From Roseiarcus sp. (GTDB lineage: Bacteria > Pseudomonadota > Alphaproteobacteria > Rhizobiales > Beijerinckiaceae), in contig JASLHV010000393.1 in the NCBI GenBank assembly GCA_030153205.1, positions 1-29,108 on the forward strand: a stretch of 29,108 nt of DNA. Reading direction: 5' to 3'. Every line of letters begins with the position of its first letter. Position 1 is the stretch's first letter. The notes under the pieces were generated by a model. That model saw only the letters and a list, made by a program, of their open reading frames with translations. It had not been told where the DNA came from and ran no database searches. This document shows positions 8,525-17,201 of the stretch, piece after piece. Both the position numbers and the translations under genes were made by a program.

Positions 8525-9139
8525 TTACAGGCGCCCAGCGGTGAAAGAGACGATCTGTCCCATCACGACCGCGAGCGCCTTGTCGAGCGCCGCCGCCGCT
8601 TGCGCGCCATTCACAGCGGTTACCGGCGCGTCGGCTTTGAAAACTTTCGTAGCGATGATCCGTCCGTCTGCCCCTCGATCGATTTCGGCTGCGATTTCGA
8701 CAATTGCCCTGCTGCTCGGCGCATCGATTTCAAAGTGACGGATGTCCAACGCGAGCGCATAATCCGCGGGCGTACCGCTGACCCGCGACACGGATCGGAA
8801 CAGATGGGCGTTTTGGAAAGTCTCGACGAGACGGGTCTGCACAAGCGCCGGCAATCGTTCCGACCATCGCCCATCAGGAAGATAAGCCAGCGTCTTCTGG
8901 TCCGTGCGTACAACGATGCGCGGCGTATCGAATTCGATCGGCCCCAGGGGCTCGCGCACCGCGAGTTCGACTTTCAAAGGACTCTGGCTCGGAACGTCGG
9001 CGGCCGATAGATCATAGGCCGTCAATGATGGACCGTCGCCGACGCAGCCTTGCAACAATGACGCCACGCCAAGCGCGACAAGGGGCATAAGACGGGGCCG
9101 AGTCCATGCCGACAATCGATTTCGCAACTCAAACGCCAT
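8525..9139 (-). CDS. ABC-type transport auxiliary lipoprotein (PqiC/ABC_trans_aux-like) of the Mla operon
   Basis: A 204-residue protein with a lipoprotein signal: a short basic N-terminus, a hydrophobic stretch and the lipobox LLQGC near residue 32. The rest resembles the ABC-transport auxiliary component family (PqiC/YmbA-like): YDLSAADVP near the start, a central IVVRTDQKTLAYLPDGRWSERLPALVQ and a late alpha/beta part. Members are lipoproteins that work with MCE proteins. It is the last gene of the minus-strand operon, 17 bp after the MlaD-family gene, and probably forms the outer-membrane end of this transporter in place of MlaA/MlaC, which are absent here. Confidence 0.8.
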   Translation of the reverse strand: MAFELRNRLSAWTRPRLMPLVALGVASLLQGCVGDGPSLTAYDLSAADVPSQSPLKVELAVREPLGPIEFDTPRIVVRTDQKTLAYLPDGRWSERLPALVQTRLVETFQNAHLFRSVSRVSGTPADYALALDIRHFEIDAPSSRAIVEIAAEIDRGADGRIIATKVFKADAPVTAVNGAQAAAALDKALAVVMGQIVSFTAGRL

Positions 9140-9156
9140 ACGCTTTCGACGCGTCC

Positions 9157-10785
9157 TTATTGACCGCTATGATAATCCGGCAGCGACGGTTTCGCGCCGA
9201 ATATGACCTGGCTAGGATTATTGCTCAAGGAATGGACGAAACGATCAATATCATTGATCGTACGACGCCCGTCGACGGCCAACGCCTCGTATTCCCGCAA
9301 ACCGTTGTTTGAGAAGCGGCTGAGACCGCCTGAAATATCCTTGACGCGCTGGTCGAGATTGTCGGCGAGCCGCCGAATTGACCGTGCCGCGCCGCCAATA
9401 TCGCTAATCGCGCCTTGAGTGTCGGACGAACCGATGAGTCCTTGCAAACTATGCAACAAACCGTCGATCTGATCGGCCGAGCCGTTGAGTTTGGCGGCGA
9501 GCTCCGAGGCGTTTTTCAGCGCGCGGTCCACATTGCCGCGATTTTGATTCAGCGTATCGGTAAAGGCGGTCACATTGTCGACAGCGCTGGCGATTTTCGT
9601 ATGATCGAAAGCCTTGGCGAGATCGCCGACCTGATCCAGCGCATTGTCGAGTTTCTGCGACGTCCCATTGAGGCGCTTGGCGAGGCCTGCTGAGTCAGCC
9701 AGCAGACTGTCGATATTGCCCTGATTTCGTGAGATCGTTTGCGTGAAGCCGGCGACATCATTGACGATTGTGGCGACCTTGCCGCGGTCCACCGCCTTGG
9801 CCAAGTCCTTCACTTCGTCGAGCGCCGCGTTCAGTTTGCCCGGCGTATCGCCAAGCTTTTTCGCAAGCGCCGCCGTGTCGGCGAGAACACTATCGATATT
9901 CGCCTTGTTATTGGCCAGCGTCGACGAGAAAGAGGAAAGATTGTCGAGGGTCGCATCGAGTTTTTGCGACGTCCCATCGAGCCTTTTCGCCACGGAGGCG
10001 GCGTTCGCGAATATACTATCGACATTGCCCTTGTTCCGGGCAAGCGCGGTTGAAAAATCGTCGACATTGGAGACCAGGTCTTTGACCTTGCTCGGATCGA
10101 CAGCCTTCACCACATTGTCGACGTCGCTCGAAAGCGTCTGCAGCTTGTCGGAAAGCGGGGCGAGTTTCTGGCCGAGATCGCTGACACTGGCGAGGAACGT
10201 CTTCAGGCCTGCTGAGTTCTCGTTGAGCGCTTTCGAGAATTCATCGACGTTATGAAGCGTATCGCCGATGGCGCCGGAATTGTCGTCGATGACCTTATTG
10301 ACCTTGGTCAGGACATCGTCGGCTTTGCCAGAGATGCGTTCGACCGTTTCGAGTAGGTTTTGGAAATCCGATCTTTCCGCCTTGATGATCGGCGGAGCGC
10401 CATCAGCTCCCGGCTGCAGCGGCGCCGCGGAACTCGATTCTCCGGTCAGCGCGAGCGTGGCGACGCCGGTCAGTCCTTGCGATTCAAGACGCGCCTTCGT
10501 ATCGGATTTGACTGGCGTATTGTCGGTGACATCGATCATTGCTGCGACGCGGCTGGGGTCGTTCGGAAAAAAGCCGATCGAAGTGACCTCGCCGACCCTA
10601 AGACCATTGAAGGTGACGAGCGCGCCGCGCTGCAAGCCGGAGACAGACCCCGTGAAGACAACTTCAAAAGTCTGATGCTGGTTGTGCTTGCCGAGCCCCG
10701 TGAACCACAGAACGAACAAGAAACCGCCCGCAATCACCGCCAAGGTGAAAGCGCCGATCAGAACATAATTTGCACGTGTCTCCAT
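9157..10785 (-). CDS. mlaD: MlaD-family MCE protein with long repeat-bearing C-terminal helix
   Basis: 542 residues, ATG start. One N-terminal membrane helix (about residues 7-30) is followed by a single MCE domain (about 38-125) with FTGSVSGLQRGALVTFNGLR and VGEVTSIGF. About 400 residues of predicted helix follow. MCE proteins form hexameric rings that bind phospholipid between inner and outer membrane. E. coli MlaD is only about 180 residues, so the C-terminal extension is the notable part; a long tail could build a PqiB/LetB-like tube or needle across the periplasm (inference). The tail carries repeats keyed by N-x-[GA]-N-[VI]-D. It lies 29 bp after the ATPase gene and 17 bp before the lipoprotein gene. 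Confidence 0.9.
   Translation of the reverse strand: METRANYVLIGAFTLAVIAGGFLFVLWFTGLGKHNQHQTFEVVFTGSVSGLQRGALVTFNGLRVGEVTSIGFFPNDPSRVAAMIDVTDNTPVKSDTKARLESQGLTGVATLALTGESSSAAPLQPGADGAPPIIKAERSDFQNLLETVERISGKADDVLTKVNKVIDDNSGAIGDTLHNVDEFSKALNENSAGLKTFLASVSDLGQKLAPLSDKLQTLSSDVDNVVKAVDPSKVKDLVSNVDDFSTALARNKGNVDSIFANAASVAKRLDGTSQKLDATLDNLSSFSSTLANNKANIDSVLADTAALAKKLGDTPGKLNAALDEVKDLAKAVDRGKVATIVNDVAGFTQTISRNQGNIDSLLADSAGLAKRLNGTSQKLDNALDQVGDLAKAFDHTKIASAVDNVTAFTDTLNQNRGNVDRALKNASELAAKLNGSADQIDGLLHSLQGLIGSSDTQGAISDIGGAARSIRRLADNLDQRVKDISGGLSRFSNNGLREYEALAVDGRRTINDIDRFVHSLSNNPSQVIFGAKPSLPDYHSGQ
9520..10055 (-). repeat. Modular 61/42-residue repeat in the MlaD-family tail
   Basis: The motif N-[KQR]-[GA]-N-[VI]-D occurs four times, with its codons centred near 10030, 9904, 9721 and 9538 on the minus strand. 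Spacings are 126, 183 and 183 bp (42, 61 and 61 residues). Each unit continues with A-x-L-A-K-[RK]-L, then [ST]-x-[QG]-[KQ]-[LI]-[DN]. The 61-residue form adds a 19-residue block (DLAKA-[VF]-D and a second helix) missing from the 42-residue form. Confidence 0.8.
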
Positions 10786-10814
10786 ATCGTTCTGTCACCT
10801 ATCGGCAATGCGGC

Positions 10815-11660
10815 TTAGAGCTTGGCGCCGCCACCCAAGCCTGCGCGCGCCAGGCTGGCCTCGCGGCCGGAGCCTCTTTTTCCATGAAAATAGGCTTTCA
10901 GCCAGGGATCATTTGATTTCAGCAATTCACCAATGGGTCCTGCCGCAATGACTTTGCCTTGGCCGAGCGCCGCTACACGATCACAAACCGAATAGAGACT
11001 GTCGAGATCGTGAGTCACCATGAAAACAGAAAGTCCTAAAGTCTTCTGCAACGTGGCAAGCAGTTCGTCGAATTCCCCTGCGCCGATCGGATCGAGGCCC
11101 GACGTCGGCTCGTCGAGAAAAAGTATGTCAGGATCAAGCGCCAAGGCGCGGGCAAGCGCGGCGCGCTTGATCATGCCGCCGGAGAGTTCGGAGGGGTATT
11201 TCTGAGCGGCGTCGGGCGGCAGGCCGACCAGGGCGATCTTGAGCATCGCCAATTCATCGCGCAACCGCTTGGAGATACCCAAATGTTCGCGCATGGGCGC
11301 TTGCACGTTCTGCTTGACGGTCAGGTTCGAGAACAGTGCGCCCTGCTGGAACAAAACGCCCCACCGCTGCTCGATAAGATCGCGCTCAGCTTGGTTGAGC
11401 GTATCGAGATCACGACCATAGACCTCGATGATTCCGGCGCTTTTCGGGATGAGCCCGAGAATGGTTCGAGTCAAAACGGATTTGCCGGCGCCCGAAGCGC
11501 CAACGAAGCCGAGAATCTCACCGCGATAAAGATCGAGATCCAGGCCCTTCATCACTTCTCGGCCGTTGAACCCAACGACGAGATCGCGCACGCGAATGAC
11601 CGCTTCGCTGCGCTCCGAATCAGCGGCGTGGCCATTTGTCGGAACCGATTGGCTGCTCAT
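10815..11660 (-). CDS. mlaF: ABC transporter ATP-binding protein, MlaF type
   Basis: 281 residues with a complete ABC nucleotide-binding domain: Walker A GASGAGKS (residues 54-61), signature LSGGM, Walker B DILFLDEPTSGLDP and the switch histidine in VMVTHDLDSL. LSGGM in place of LSGGQ is characteristic of the MlaF/MKL subgroup. It should energise phospholipid transport through the permease and MCE protein. It lies 7 bp downstream of the permease gene. The C-terminus has a short basic, glycine-rich tail (KRGSGREASLARAGLGGG), longer than in E. coli MlaF. Confidence 0.92.
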   Translation of the reverse strand: MSSQSVPTNGHAADSERSEAVIRVRDLVVGFNGREVMKGLDLDLYRGEILGFVGASGAGKSVLTRTILGLIPKSAGIIEVYGRDLDTLNQAERDLIEQRWGVLFQQGALFSNLTVKQNVQAPMREHLGISKRLRDELAMLKIALVGLPPDAAQKYPSELSGGMIKRAALARALALDPDILFLDEPTSGLDPIGAGEFDELLATLQKTLGLSVFMVTHDLDSLYSVCDRVAALGQGKVIAAGPIGELLKSNDPWLKAYFHGKRGSGREASLARAGLGGGAKL

Positions 11661-11667
11661 CGCGTCG

Positions 11668-12801
11668 TCAGCTCCTGATCGCCGCGAAGAACATCGCGAA
11701 GAAGCCGTCGATCACGATGACGATGAAGATTGATTTGACCACCGAGTCCGTAACTTTGCGCCCGAGCGATTCGGCCGAGCCTTGCACTCCAAATCCCTCC
11801 ACTGACGCGATCAGCGAGATCGCCAGCGCCATGAACGGCGCCTTGACCAAGCCGATGCTGAAAGTCGAGAAGTCGATCGCGTTCTGCAATCGCGCCAGAA
11901 AAGTCTCCGGGCTGATGCCGCCATAAATCCAGGCGACGAGAAGACCGCCGAATAACGCCGCCACATCGGCGAGGAACGTCAACATTGGTAGCGCAATGAT
12001 GAGCGCGAGCGTCCGCGGGACGATCAAGACGCTGATCGGATCGAGCGCCATAACCTTCAGCGCGTCGATCTCCTCGCGCATCTTCATGGAGCCGATCTCG
12101 GCGGTGATCGCCGAGCCGGAGCGACCGGCGATCATGATCGACGTCAACAGAACGCCAAGTTCGCGCAGGACCAGGATACCAATGAGATCGACGGCGTAGA
12201 CGACCGCGCCGAACCGCTGCAATTGATAGATGCCTTGCTGGGCGACGATGGCGCCGACCAGGAAATTGATCAGTACGATGATCGGCACACTGCGAAAGCC
12301 GAACGCTTCGAGATGAAAGATCATCGGCGTGACGCGTAGACGGCGCGGGTTGATCACAGCAGCGCCGATCGCCGCGACCACGCGCCCGAGAAAGCTGAGC
12401 CCAGCGATCAGATCGACGCCGGCGCCGCTGACGCTCTCGCCGATATCGGAAAGGATTTGCAAAAGCGGATGAGGCAGCGGCCGTGGCGGCGCATCGAACG
12501 TGCGATAATGCGCCTCTTCGAGAAGAATTCGGTGCTCCGGCCGCGCCCGCGCGTAGCTGATCGTCACGCCAGACGCCGACAGTTGCGCCTGCGCACGGTC
12601 GATGAGCCAGGCGCCCGCCGTATCGAGGTGCTCAACGCCGCCAAGATCGATCGTCGCCTTTTGTGCGCCGCTCGCCGCGCCGACTATTTGCTCGGCTTGC
12701 TGTTCTGCAGCGTTTCCCGTTTCGACCGTCCAGCCGCCCGCGAGCGCCAGACGCACGTTCTCGCCGGTTTTTTCGCTCGTGACCGAAGGCGCCAAAGACA
12801 T
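11668..12801 (-). CDS. mlaE: MlaE-family ABC transporter permease with N-terminal STAS domain
   Basis: 377 residues, ATG start. The first ~115 residues form a STAS domain (IDLGGVEHLDTAGAWLIDRA) like the separate E. coli MlaB. The remainder is the MlaE permease with an interfacial helix, about five membrane helices and the conserved ELGVLLTSIMIAGRSGSA-[IT]-[TA]-AEIG region. The fusion means regulator and permease are made 1:1. It is the first gene of a four-gene operon (permease, ATPase, MCE protein, lipoprotein) for lipid traffic between the membranes. The 173 bp upstream presumably hold the promoter, but no convincing minus-strand -35/-10 pair is visible. Confidence 0.92.
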   Translation of the reverse strand: MSLAPSVTSEKTGENVRLALAGGWTVETGNAAEQQAEQIVGAASGAQKATIDLGGVEHLDTAGAWLIDRAQAQLSASGVTISYARARPEHRILLEEAHYRTFDAPPRPLPHPLLQILSDIGESVSGAGVDLIAGLSFLGRVVAAIGAAVINPRRLRVTPMIFHLEAFGFRSVPIIVLINFLVGAIVAQQGIYQLQRFGAVVYAVDLIGILVLRELGVLLTSIMIAGRSGSAITAEIGSMKMREEIDALKVMALDPISVLIVPRTLALIIALPMLTFLADVAALFGGLLVAWIYGGISPETFLARLQNAIDFSTFSIGLVKAPFMALAISLIASVEGFGVQGSAESLGRKVTDSVVKSIFIVIVIDGFFAMFFAAIRS

Positions 12802-12974
12802 TCAGCCGCTCAAAGCCGCATCAAACCGTCGCTCATATCCCGCCTTGCCGATGCTGTCGAGGTTGACAAATTCTTAGCCGGCCGCCGCGCGCCTTCGCGC
12901 CGAAACGAGAATCGTGAGCCAAAAAGCGGACGAAACCGGCACGAATCGGCGTTGGGGCGATTCGCACTTCTGAG

Positions 12975-14162
12975 TCAAGAAGGGCTCTTTCGCAACCCGA
13001 GGGCGATTATCAGCGCGAGCCCAGATGCCGCAAGCGCCGCCATGGCGAGATATGCGATTTCGCCAAAGTGGGCATAGAGCGGCCCTGAAAGCGCGATCAA
13101 CAGCGCGCTAAGACCGGAAATCGCGCCCGCCAGCCAGCCCTGCGCGCGCGCCCGCATGTGAGATGGCGCCTCGGCGAAGATAAAGAGCATTGAGCCCAGG
13201 TGTGTCGATGCGAAGGTAAGTCCGTGGCTCGCCTGCGCCGCAAGAAGCAGCGTAGCGTTTGGATCGCTGGCCATGACAAGCCAACGCACAACCGCGGTCG
13301 TCGCGCCAAGCGCCAGAAGGACGAAGGCGCGATCAGCGCCGGCGAACCATCGGCTCGCCGAAGCGAAAATAGCGACCTCGCAGACGACGCCGATCGCCCA
13401 GCAGGCGCCGACAAAAGCGCTGGAGTGGCCTTCGCGCGCCCAATGAATTGAACCAAACGTATTGACCAAAGCGTGGCTCGTCTGGACGAACGCCGCCGCC
13501 ATGATGACGAGGGACAAACGGCCGAGTCCTTGCCGGCTTGGCGCTGCGACCCTCTCACTCCGCCTTTCCTGAAGACCTTCGGCTAGCGGCGCGATATAAA
13601 ATGCGGCGGCGACGCCAAGAAGCGCCGTCGCCGTGAGCGCCGCCGGAGCGCCGTCGATCGGCACAAGGCTCAGATAAATCCCGCCTGCGAGATTGCCGGC
13701 GATAAAGGCCGCAGAGCCCCATTTGCGGATACGTCCGTAGTCAAGCGTCCGCCCGCCTTCTCGCGCGCTCGCGTGCAAGATCATGGACGCGAGCGCGTCC
13801 GCGAGCGGCATGACGAGGCCCTGCGCGCACAAAAGGATCGTCACCGCTGCGAGCAGGGGCGCAAAGCCGTGGAGAAACCCGAGCATCACGCAGGAGCTGG
13901 CGAGTACGATCGTCGAGGCGGCGAGCATGCCGGGGACGTCGTGGCGTCGGTCGGCGAGCGCCGTCAGCAGAGGCGTCGAGACGACTCTCAGAGCCAGCGG
14001 CGCTGCGAGGACGACAGCGATCTGATCGTCGGTCAGTCCGCGAGCAGCAAGCCATACCGGCAGAAACGGGATCTGAACACCCATTTCGAAAAAAATAGCG
14101 GCGTAGACCAGCGCGAGACCGAGGCTTGCGCTATCGCTCCGCCGCGCAGCGGCAAGCGTCAC
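12975..14162 (-). CDS. MFS transporter, MFS_1-like (phenylpropionate/nucleoside-permease type)
   Basis: 395 residues with about twelve hydrophobic segments. The N-terminal part resembles the MFS_1-like/HcaT group: FFEMGVQIPFLPVWL, RGLTDDQIAVVLA and the loop-2/3 region LADRRHD. The substrate is not readable; homologues are often named 3-phenylpropionate or nucleoside permeases without proof. The start is GTG at 14160-14162, overlapping the regulator stop codon as GTGA, so the two are translationally coupled. This implies that the cupin regulator controls the transporter, perhaps in response to its substrate. Confidence 0.85.
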   Translation of the reverse strand: MTLAAARRSDSASLGLALVYAAIFFEMGVQIPFLPVWLAARGLTDDQIAVVLAAPLALRVVSTPLLTALADRRHDVPGMLAASTIVLASSCVMLGFLHGFAPLLAAVTILLCAQGLVMPLADALASMILHASAREGGRTLDYGRIRKWGSAAFIAGNLAGGIYLSLVPIDGAPAALTATALLGVAAAFYIAPLAEGLQERRSERVAAPSRQGLGRLSLVIMAAAFVQTSHALVNTFGSIHWAREGHSSAFVGACWAIGVVCEVAIFASASRWFAGADRAFVLLALGATTAVVRWLVMASDPNATLLLAAQASHGLTFASTHLGSMLFIFAEAPSHMRARAQGWLAGAISGLSALLIALSGPLYAHFGEIAYLAMAALAASGLALIIALGLRKSPS

Positions 14163-14776
14163 TCCATCACCGCCGCCTTAAGAATGCAGACCATCGTCGC
14201 ATGCGCCGGCTCGGAGGAGACATTCCGAATGCGATGGGGTCGGTCGCAACGATAGCGCAACGTCTCCCCTGCCCGCGCGCTCTCGCGCACGTCGCCGACT
14301 TCAACTTCGAGCTCGCCCGCGATGAGAGAAAGACATTCGATCGAACCGCGCTGATGCGCGTCCGATTCCAAGACCCCGCCAGGTTCGGCCTGGAAATCGT
14401 ACCATTGCAGCCAATCGACCGTCTTAAGCCAGCCGATCACGGCGAGACGACAAAGCCCATCGTCGGAAACGAGGATCGGCGTATCGCCGCGACCCGCCTT
14501 CTCGATGAAGGGGCCTTCCTGAGCGCCCTGGAGCATGCTTTCGATCGAGACGTCTAATGCATGGGCGAGACGCCAAAGCGTCGCCAGCGTCGGATTTGTC
14601 TCATTGCGCTCGATTTGGGAAATGATCGACTTGGCGACGCCGGATTGGATCGAGAGATCGGAAAGCGAGAGATTATAGGTCTTGCGCAGACGCAACACGG
14701 TGCGGCCGAGCTGCCCCGAGAGGGCCGCCGCCCCCGCTTCCAGCGCTTTCGCCTTGTCCTTGCCTTCGACGCCCAT
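14159..14776 (-). CDS. XRE-family transcriptional regulator with C-terminal cupin domain
   Basis: 205 residues from ATG 14776, which has GGAG at suitable distance; the frame extends to 14866 but the extra 30 residues look non-coding. Residues about 25-80 form an XRE helix-turn-helix (LSLSDLSIQSGVAKSIISQI, then ERNETNPTLATLWRLAHAL). Residues about 120-200 form a cupin barrel (ECLSLIAGELEVEVGD, GETLRYRCDRPHRIRN). Regulators of this design sense a small molecule and usually control the adjacent transporter or amine/amino-acid catabolic gene. The stop overlaps the MFS gene by 4 bp. Confidence 0.9.
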   Translation of the reverse strand: MGVEGKDKAKALEAGAAALSGQLGRTVLRLRKTYNLSLSDLSIQSGVAKSIISQIERNETNPTLATLWRLAHALDVSIESMLQGAQEGPFIEKAGRGDTPILVSDDGLCRLAVIGWLKTVDWLQWYDFQAEPGGVLESDAHQRGSIECLSLIAGELEVEVGDVRESARAGETLRYRCDRPHRIRNVSSEPAHATMVCILKAAVME

Positions 14777-14889
14777 TGCCCAACTCCAGAATCGTTTGGC
14801 ATAATAGACGAAGGCGTACGGTTTATCGAACGATTTTTCGGCGCAGTCACGACAGGCGAACGTCATTTCGTCGCCCAGGCAGGTGAGGT

Positions 14890-15705
14890 TTACGCGCTTC
14901 GGGTCGTGCGTTCGGTCGTCGGATCCGAACGGGCCATCGGCTCTCTTTCGCCGAATCCGTCGAGCGGGTCGGACATCAAGACGCGATTGCGCCCTGCCGC
15001 CTTGGCGGCATAGAGCGCGCGGTCGGCCGCCGAATAAAGCTCATCAAAGCTCTGCCCGCCGCGACGCATCGCGACGCCGGCGGAGATCGTCACCCGTACG
15101 GCATGGCCGGAAGCAGTGATGGTTGTGGTGGCCACGCGCTCCCGCAAGACATTGAGCCTCGTCGCCACTAAGTCAGCCGGCGCGGTCAGGGAAAGTAAAG
15201 CGAACTCCTCGCCCCCCACCCGGGCGACTAGGCCGAGGTCGGTGAGTTCTTCAACCATGGCTTGGGCCACGGACCTGATCACTTCGTCGCCGGCGAGATG
15301 GCCGTAAGAATCATTCACCCGTTTGAATCGGTCGATATCGACGATCACCAAAGCCAGCGCTTCGGGCGGCGCCGCGGCGACCGCCTCCATCAAAGCGCGA
15401 CGATTGGCGAGGCCGGTGAGCTGGTCTATCCGGCTGAGCGCGTCGGCGTGTTGCTTGGCCCGATAAAGTTCAAGATGCGCCCGCGCGATCGTTCTTGCGA
15501 TTGGGACGGCCAGTGTCAAAACCACAGCAGTTGTAATTGCCCATGAGCGCAGACAGGTCATCCAATCGACAAAAAACGTCAGTTGGTTCGCCACGTCGAC
15601 CGCCAGCGCGATCGCGACGCAGATGAGCGTCACGGATTGAGTGTATCGGTTAAGATCATGCTCGTCTTTAATGGAAGCGCGGAATATCCGCGAAAAAAAG
15701 GGCAT
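14890..15705 (-). CDS. Membrane-anchored diguanylate cyclase (GGDEF domain)
   Basis: 271 residues. Two hydrophobic segments near residues 25-45 and 55-72 precede a GGDEF domain that starts at DQLTGLANRRALMEA and carries the active-site motif GGEEF. A diguanylate cyclase makes cyclic di-GMP from two GTP. The RxxD inhibitory site expected just upstream of GGEEF is replaced by T-D-L-G, so product feedback through that site is probably absent. There is no recognisable sensory domain beyond the short membrane hairpin. It is transcribed alone; a perfect 12-bp palindrome lies 64 bp upstream of the start. Confidence 0.92.
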   Translation of the reverse strand: MPFFSRIFRASIKDEHDLNRYTQSVTLICVAIALAVDVANQLTFFVDWMTCLRSWAITTAVVLTLAVPIARTIARAHLELYRAKQHADALSRIDQLTGLANRRALMEAVAAAPPEALALVIVDIDRFKRVNDSYGHLAGDEVIRSVAQAMVEELTDLGLVARVGGEEFALLSLTAPADLVATRLNVLRERVATTTITASGHAVRVTISAGVAMRRGGQSFDELYSAADRALYAAKAAGRNRVLMSDPLDGFGEREPMARSDPTTERTTRSA

Positions 15706-15768
15706 ACTGAGCCTCGGCGAGCCATGCGCGCGGGGAAGCAGGCATGATGCTGCGCAAGAGGATAAGAT

Positions 15769-15780
15769 GCCGTTAACGGC
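15769..15780. promoter_or_regulatory. Perfect 12-bp palindrome upstream of the diguanylate cyclase gene
   Basis: GCCGTTAACGGC is fully self-complementary and lies in the 180-bp gap between the diguanylate cyclase start (15705) and the end of the esterase gene (15886). Position and symmetry suit a repressor or activator site. Its binder is unknown, and one such palindrome can occur by chance. Confidence 0.3.
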
Positions 15781-15885
15781 CCTACCCGGTCTTATGGATT
15801 GAAGTTACAGCGTTTCTCGATATTTCGTACGCCAGACAGTATAGGCTCGCCATGTTTCCATTCACTAAGGAATAAAAGCAGGAAA

Positions 15886-17091
15886 TCACGCGATCGCTGC
15901 ATGTACGAGATTGCGAAACAACGCCCGATAGTACTCTCTCTGCCCTTGCGCCTGGATCATCATAATCGCAAAAAGCTCTTCCTTTGGCGCGATAAAGAAA
16001 GCCGTGCCGGCGAGACCGCCCCAGTAATATTCGCCGATCGTTCCTGGCGTCGGGCTCATGCCCGCCTCGCGGCGGACTGCGAAACCGAGGCCAAACCCAT
16101 AGCCAGGCGGCAGAAGACTAGGCGTGCCGACTTTGACATCGGCTGCGAGATGATTGGCGGTCATGAATTCGATCGTCTTCCTGCCAAGGAGGCGTACGCC
16201 GTTGAGGGCGCCGCCGTTGAGAAGCATTTGCGCGAAACGCGCATAGTCATCGATCGTCGAGACTAGCCCGCCGCCGCCGCTTTCGAAGCGGGGCTGCGTT
16301 CGCGTTTCCGAGAGTTTCATGGGCGCGCCAGTGTCCGGATCCTTATCGAAAGGTTCAGCGAGACGGTCGTGTTTTTCGGGTGGCGCGAAGAAGCCGGTAT
16401 CCCGCATGCCGAGCGGTGCAAATACCCGCTCGCGCAAGAAATCGCCGAGGCCGCGTCCTGAGACGATCTCGATGACGCGGCCGACGACATCGGTGGAATG
16501 ACTGTATTCCCACGTCGTACCGGGCTGATGATGAAACGGCAGACTAGCCAATGTCTCAATAAATTCGGCGCCGGACCGATCCCATCGCCGCAGAGGCGCA
16601 GCCGCATAAAGACGCTGCACCGCCGAGTCGCCGGTGAAACCGTAGGTCAGTCCCGATGTATGACGGAGAAGGTCCTGAATCGTGATCGCCCGTTCAACGG
16701 GAACGAGTTCCAGCTTGCCGTCCTTCTCGAGGCCTACCTTCACACCGGCGAATTCCGGAATGAATTTTGCGAGTGGGTCGGAGAGGAACAAGCGCCCCTC
16801 CTCCACCATCATCATCAACGCGACCGAGACGATCGGCTTGGTCATCGAATAAATGCGGAAAATAGCGTCGCCGCGCATCGCCGGGCCGTCTGGCCGCAAA
16901 AATCCGAACTCGCCGCGATAACCGATCTTGCCGCCGCGCGCGATCAGGATCAACCCGCCCGGCAGACGTTTCGACGCGACTTCGCGGCGCATGGCGTCAT
17001 CGAGCCGCGTGACGCCGGCGTCTAAAAGTCCCGCCTGCTGCGGCGGGACGACCGGCAGGCTTTGGACGAAATTGCTCGAACTATCGTTCAT
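15886..17091 (-). CDS. Serine hydrolase of the beta-lactamase fold (family VIII esterase, EstB-like)
   Basis: 401 residues from ATG 17091; the frame runs further upstream but without family-like sequence. Catalytic motifs: S-x-x-K as SMTK (Ser82, Lys85), the second motif Y-S-H (Tyr196 to His198) where class C beta-lactamases have Y-x-N, and W-G-G (357-359) in place of K-T-G. That combination is typical of EstB-type family VIII carboxylesterases rather than true beta-lactamases. No signal peptide is visible, so it is probably cytoplasmic. It follows the SDR gene on the same strand by 110 bp and may be co-transcribed with it. The substrate is unknown. Confidence 0.88.
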   Translation of the reverse strand: MNDSSSNFVQSLPVVPPQQAGLLDAGVTRLDDAMRREVASKRLPGGLILIARGGKIGYRGEFGFLRPDGPAMRGDAIFRIYSMTKPIVSVALMMMVEEGRLFLSDPLAKFIPEFAGVKVGLEKDGKLELVPVERAITIQDLLRHTSGLTYGFTGDSAVQRLYAAAPLRRWDRSGAEFIETLASLPFHHQPGTTWEYSHSTDVVGRVIEIVSGRGLGDFLRERVFAPLGMRDTGFFAPPEKHDRLAEPFDKDPDTGAPMKLSETRTQPRFESGGGGLVSTIDDYARFAQMLLNGGALNGVRLLGRKTIEFMTANHLAADVKVGTPSLLPPGYGFGLGFAVRREAGMSPTPGTIGEYYWGGLAGTAFFIAPKEELFAIMMIQAQGQREYYRALFRNLVHAAIA

Positions 17092-17201
17092 GATCGATCT
17101 CAGTACGGATGTAAGTGAGGGTGGCGTCACGGAATTCAAGGGCCTGCACAGCGTCGTCGATCTCGGTTCAAAACTCGTCAAGATCTTTCGCGCCGTACCT
17201 T

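Noticed and set aside
9743..10255. Forward-strand ORF within the MCE gene
   Set aside because: Antisense to a well-supported MlaD-family gene; Ser/Leu/Ala-rich shadow without motifs.
12863..12868. TTGACA on the plus strand as a -35 box
   Set aside because: No matching -10 at suitable distance, and no plus-strand gene follows; it sits upstream of minus-strand mlaE.
15886..17091. True class C beta-lactamase (resistance gene)
   Set aside because: The second motif is Y-S-H and the third W-G-G rather than Y-x-N and K-T-G, and no signal peptide is present; family VIII esterase is the better reading.
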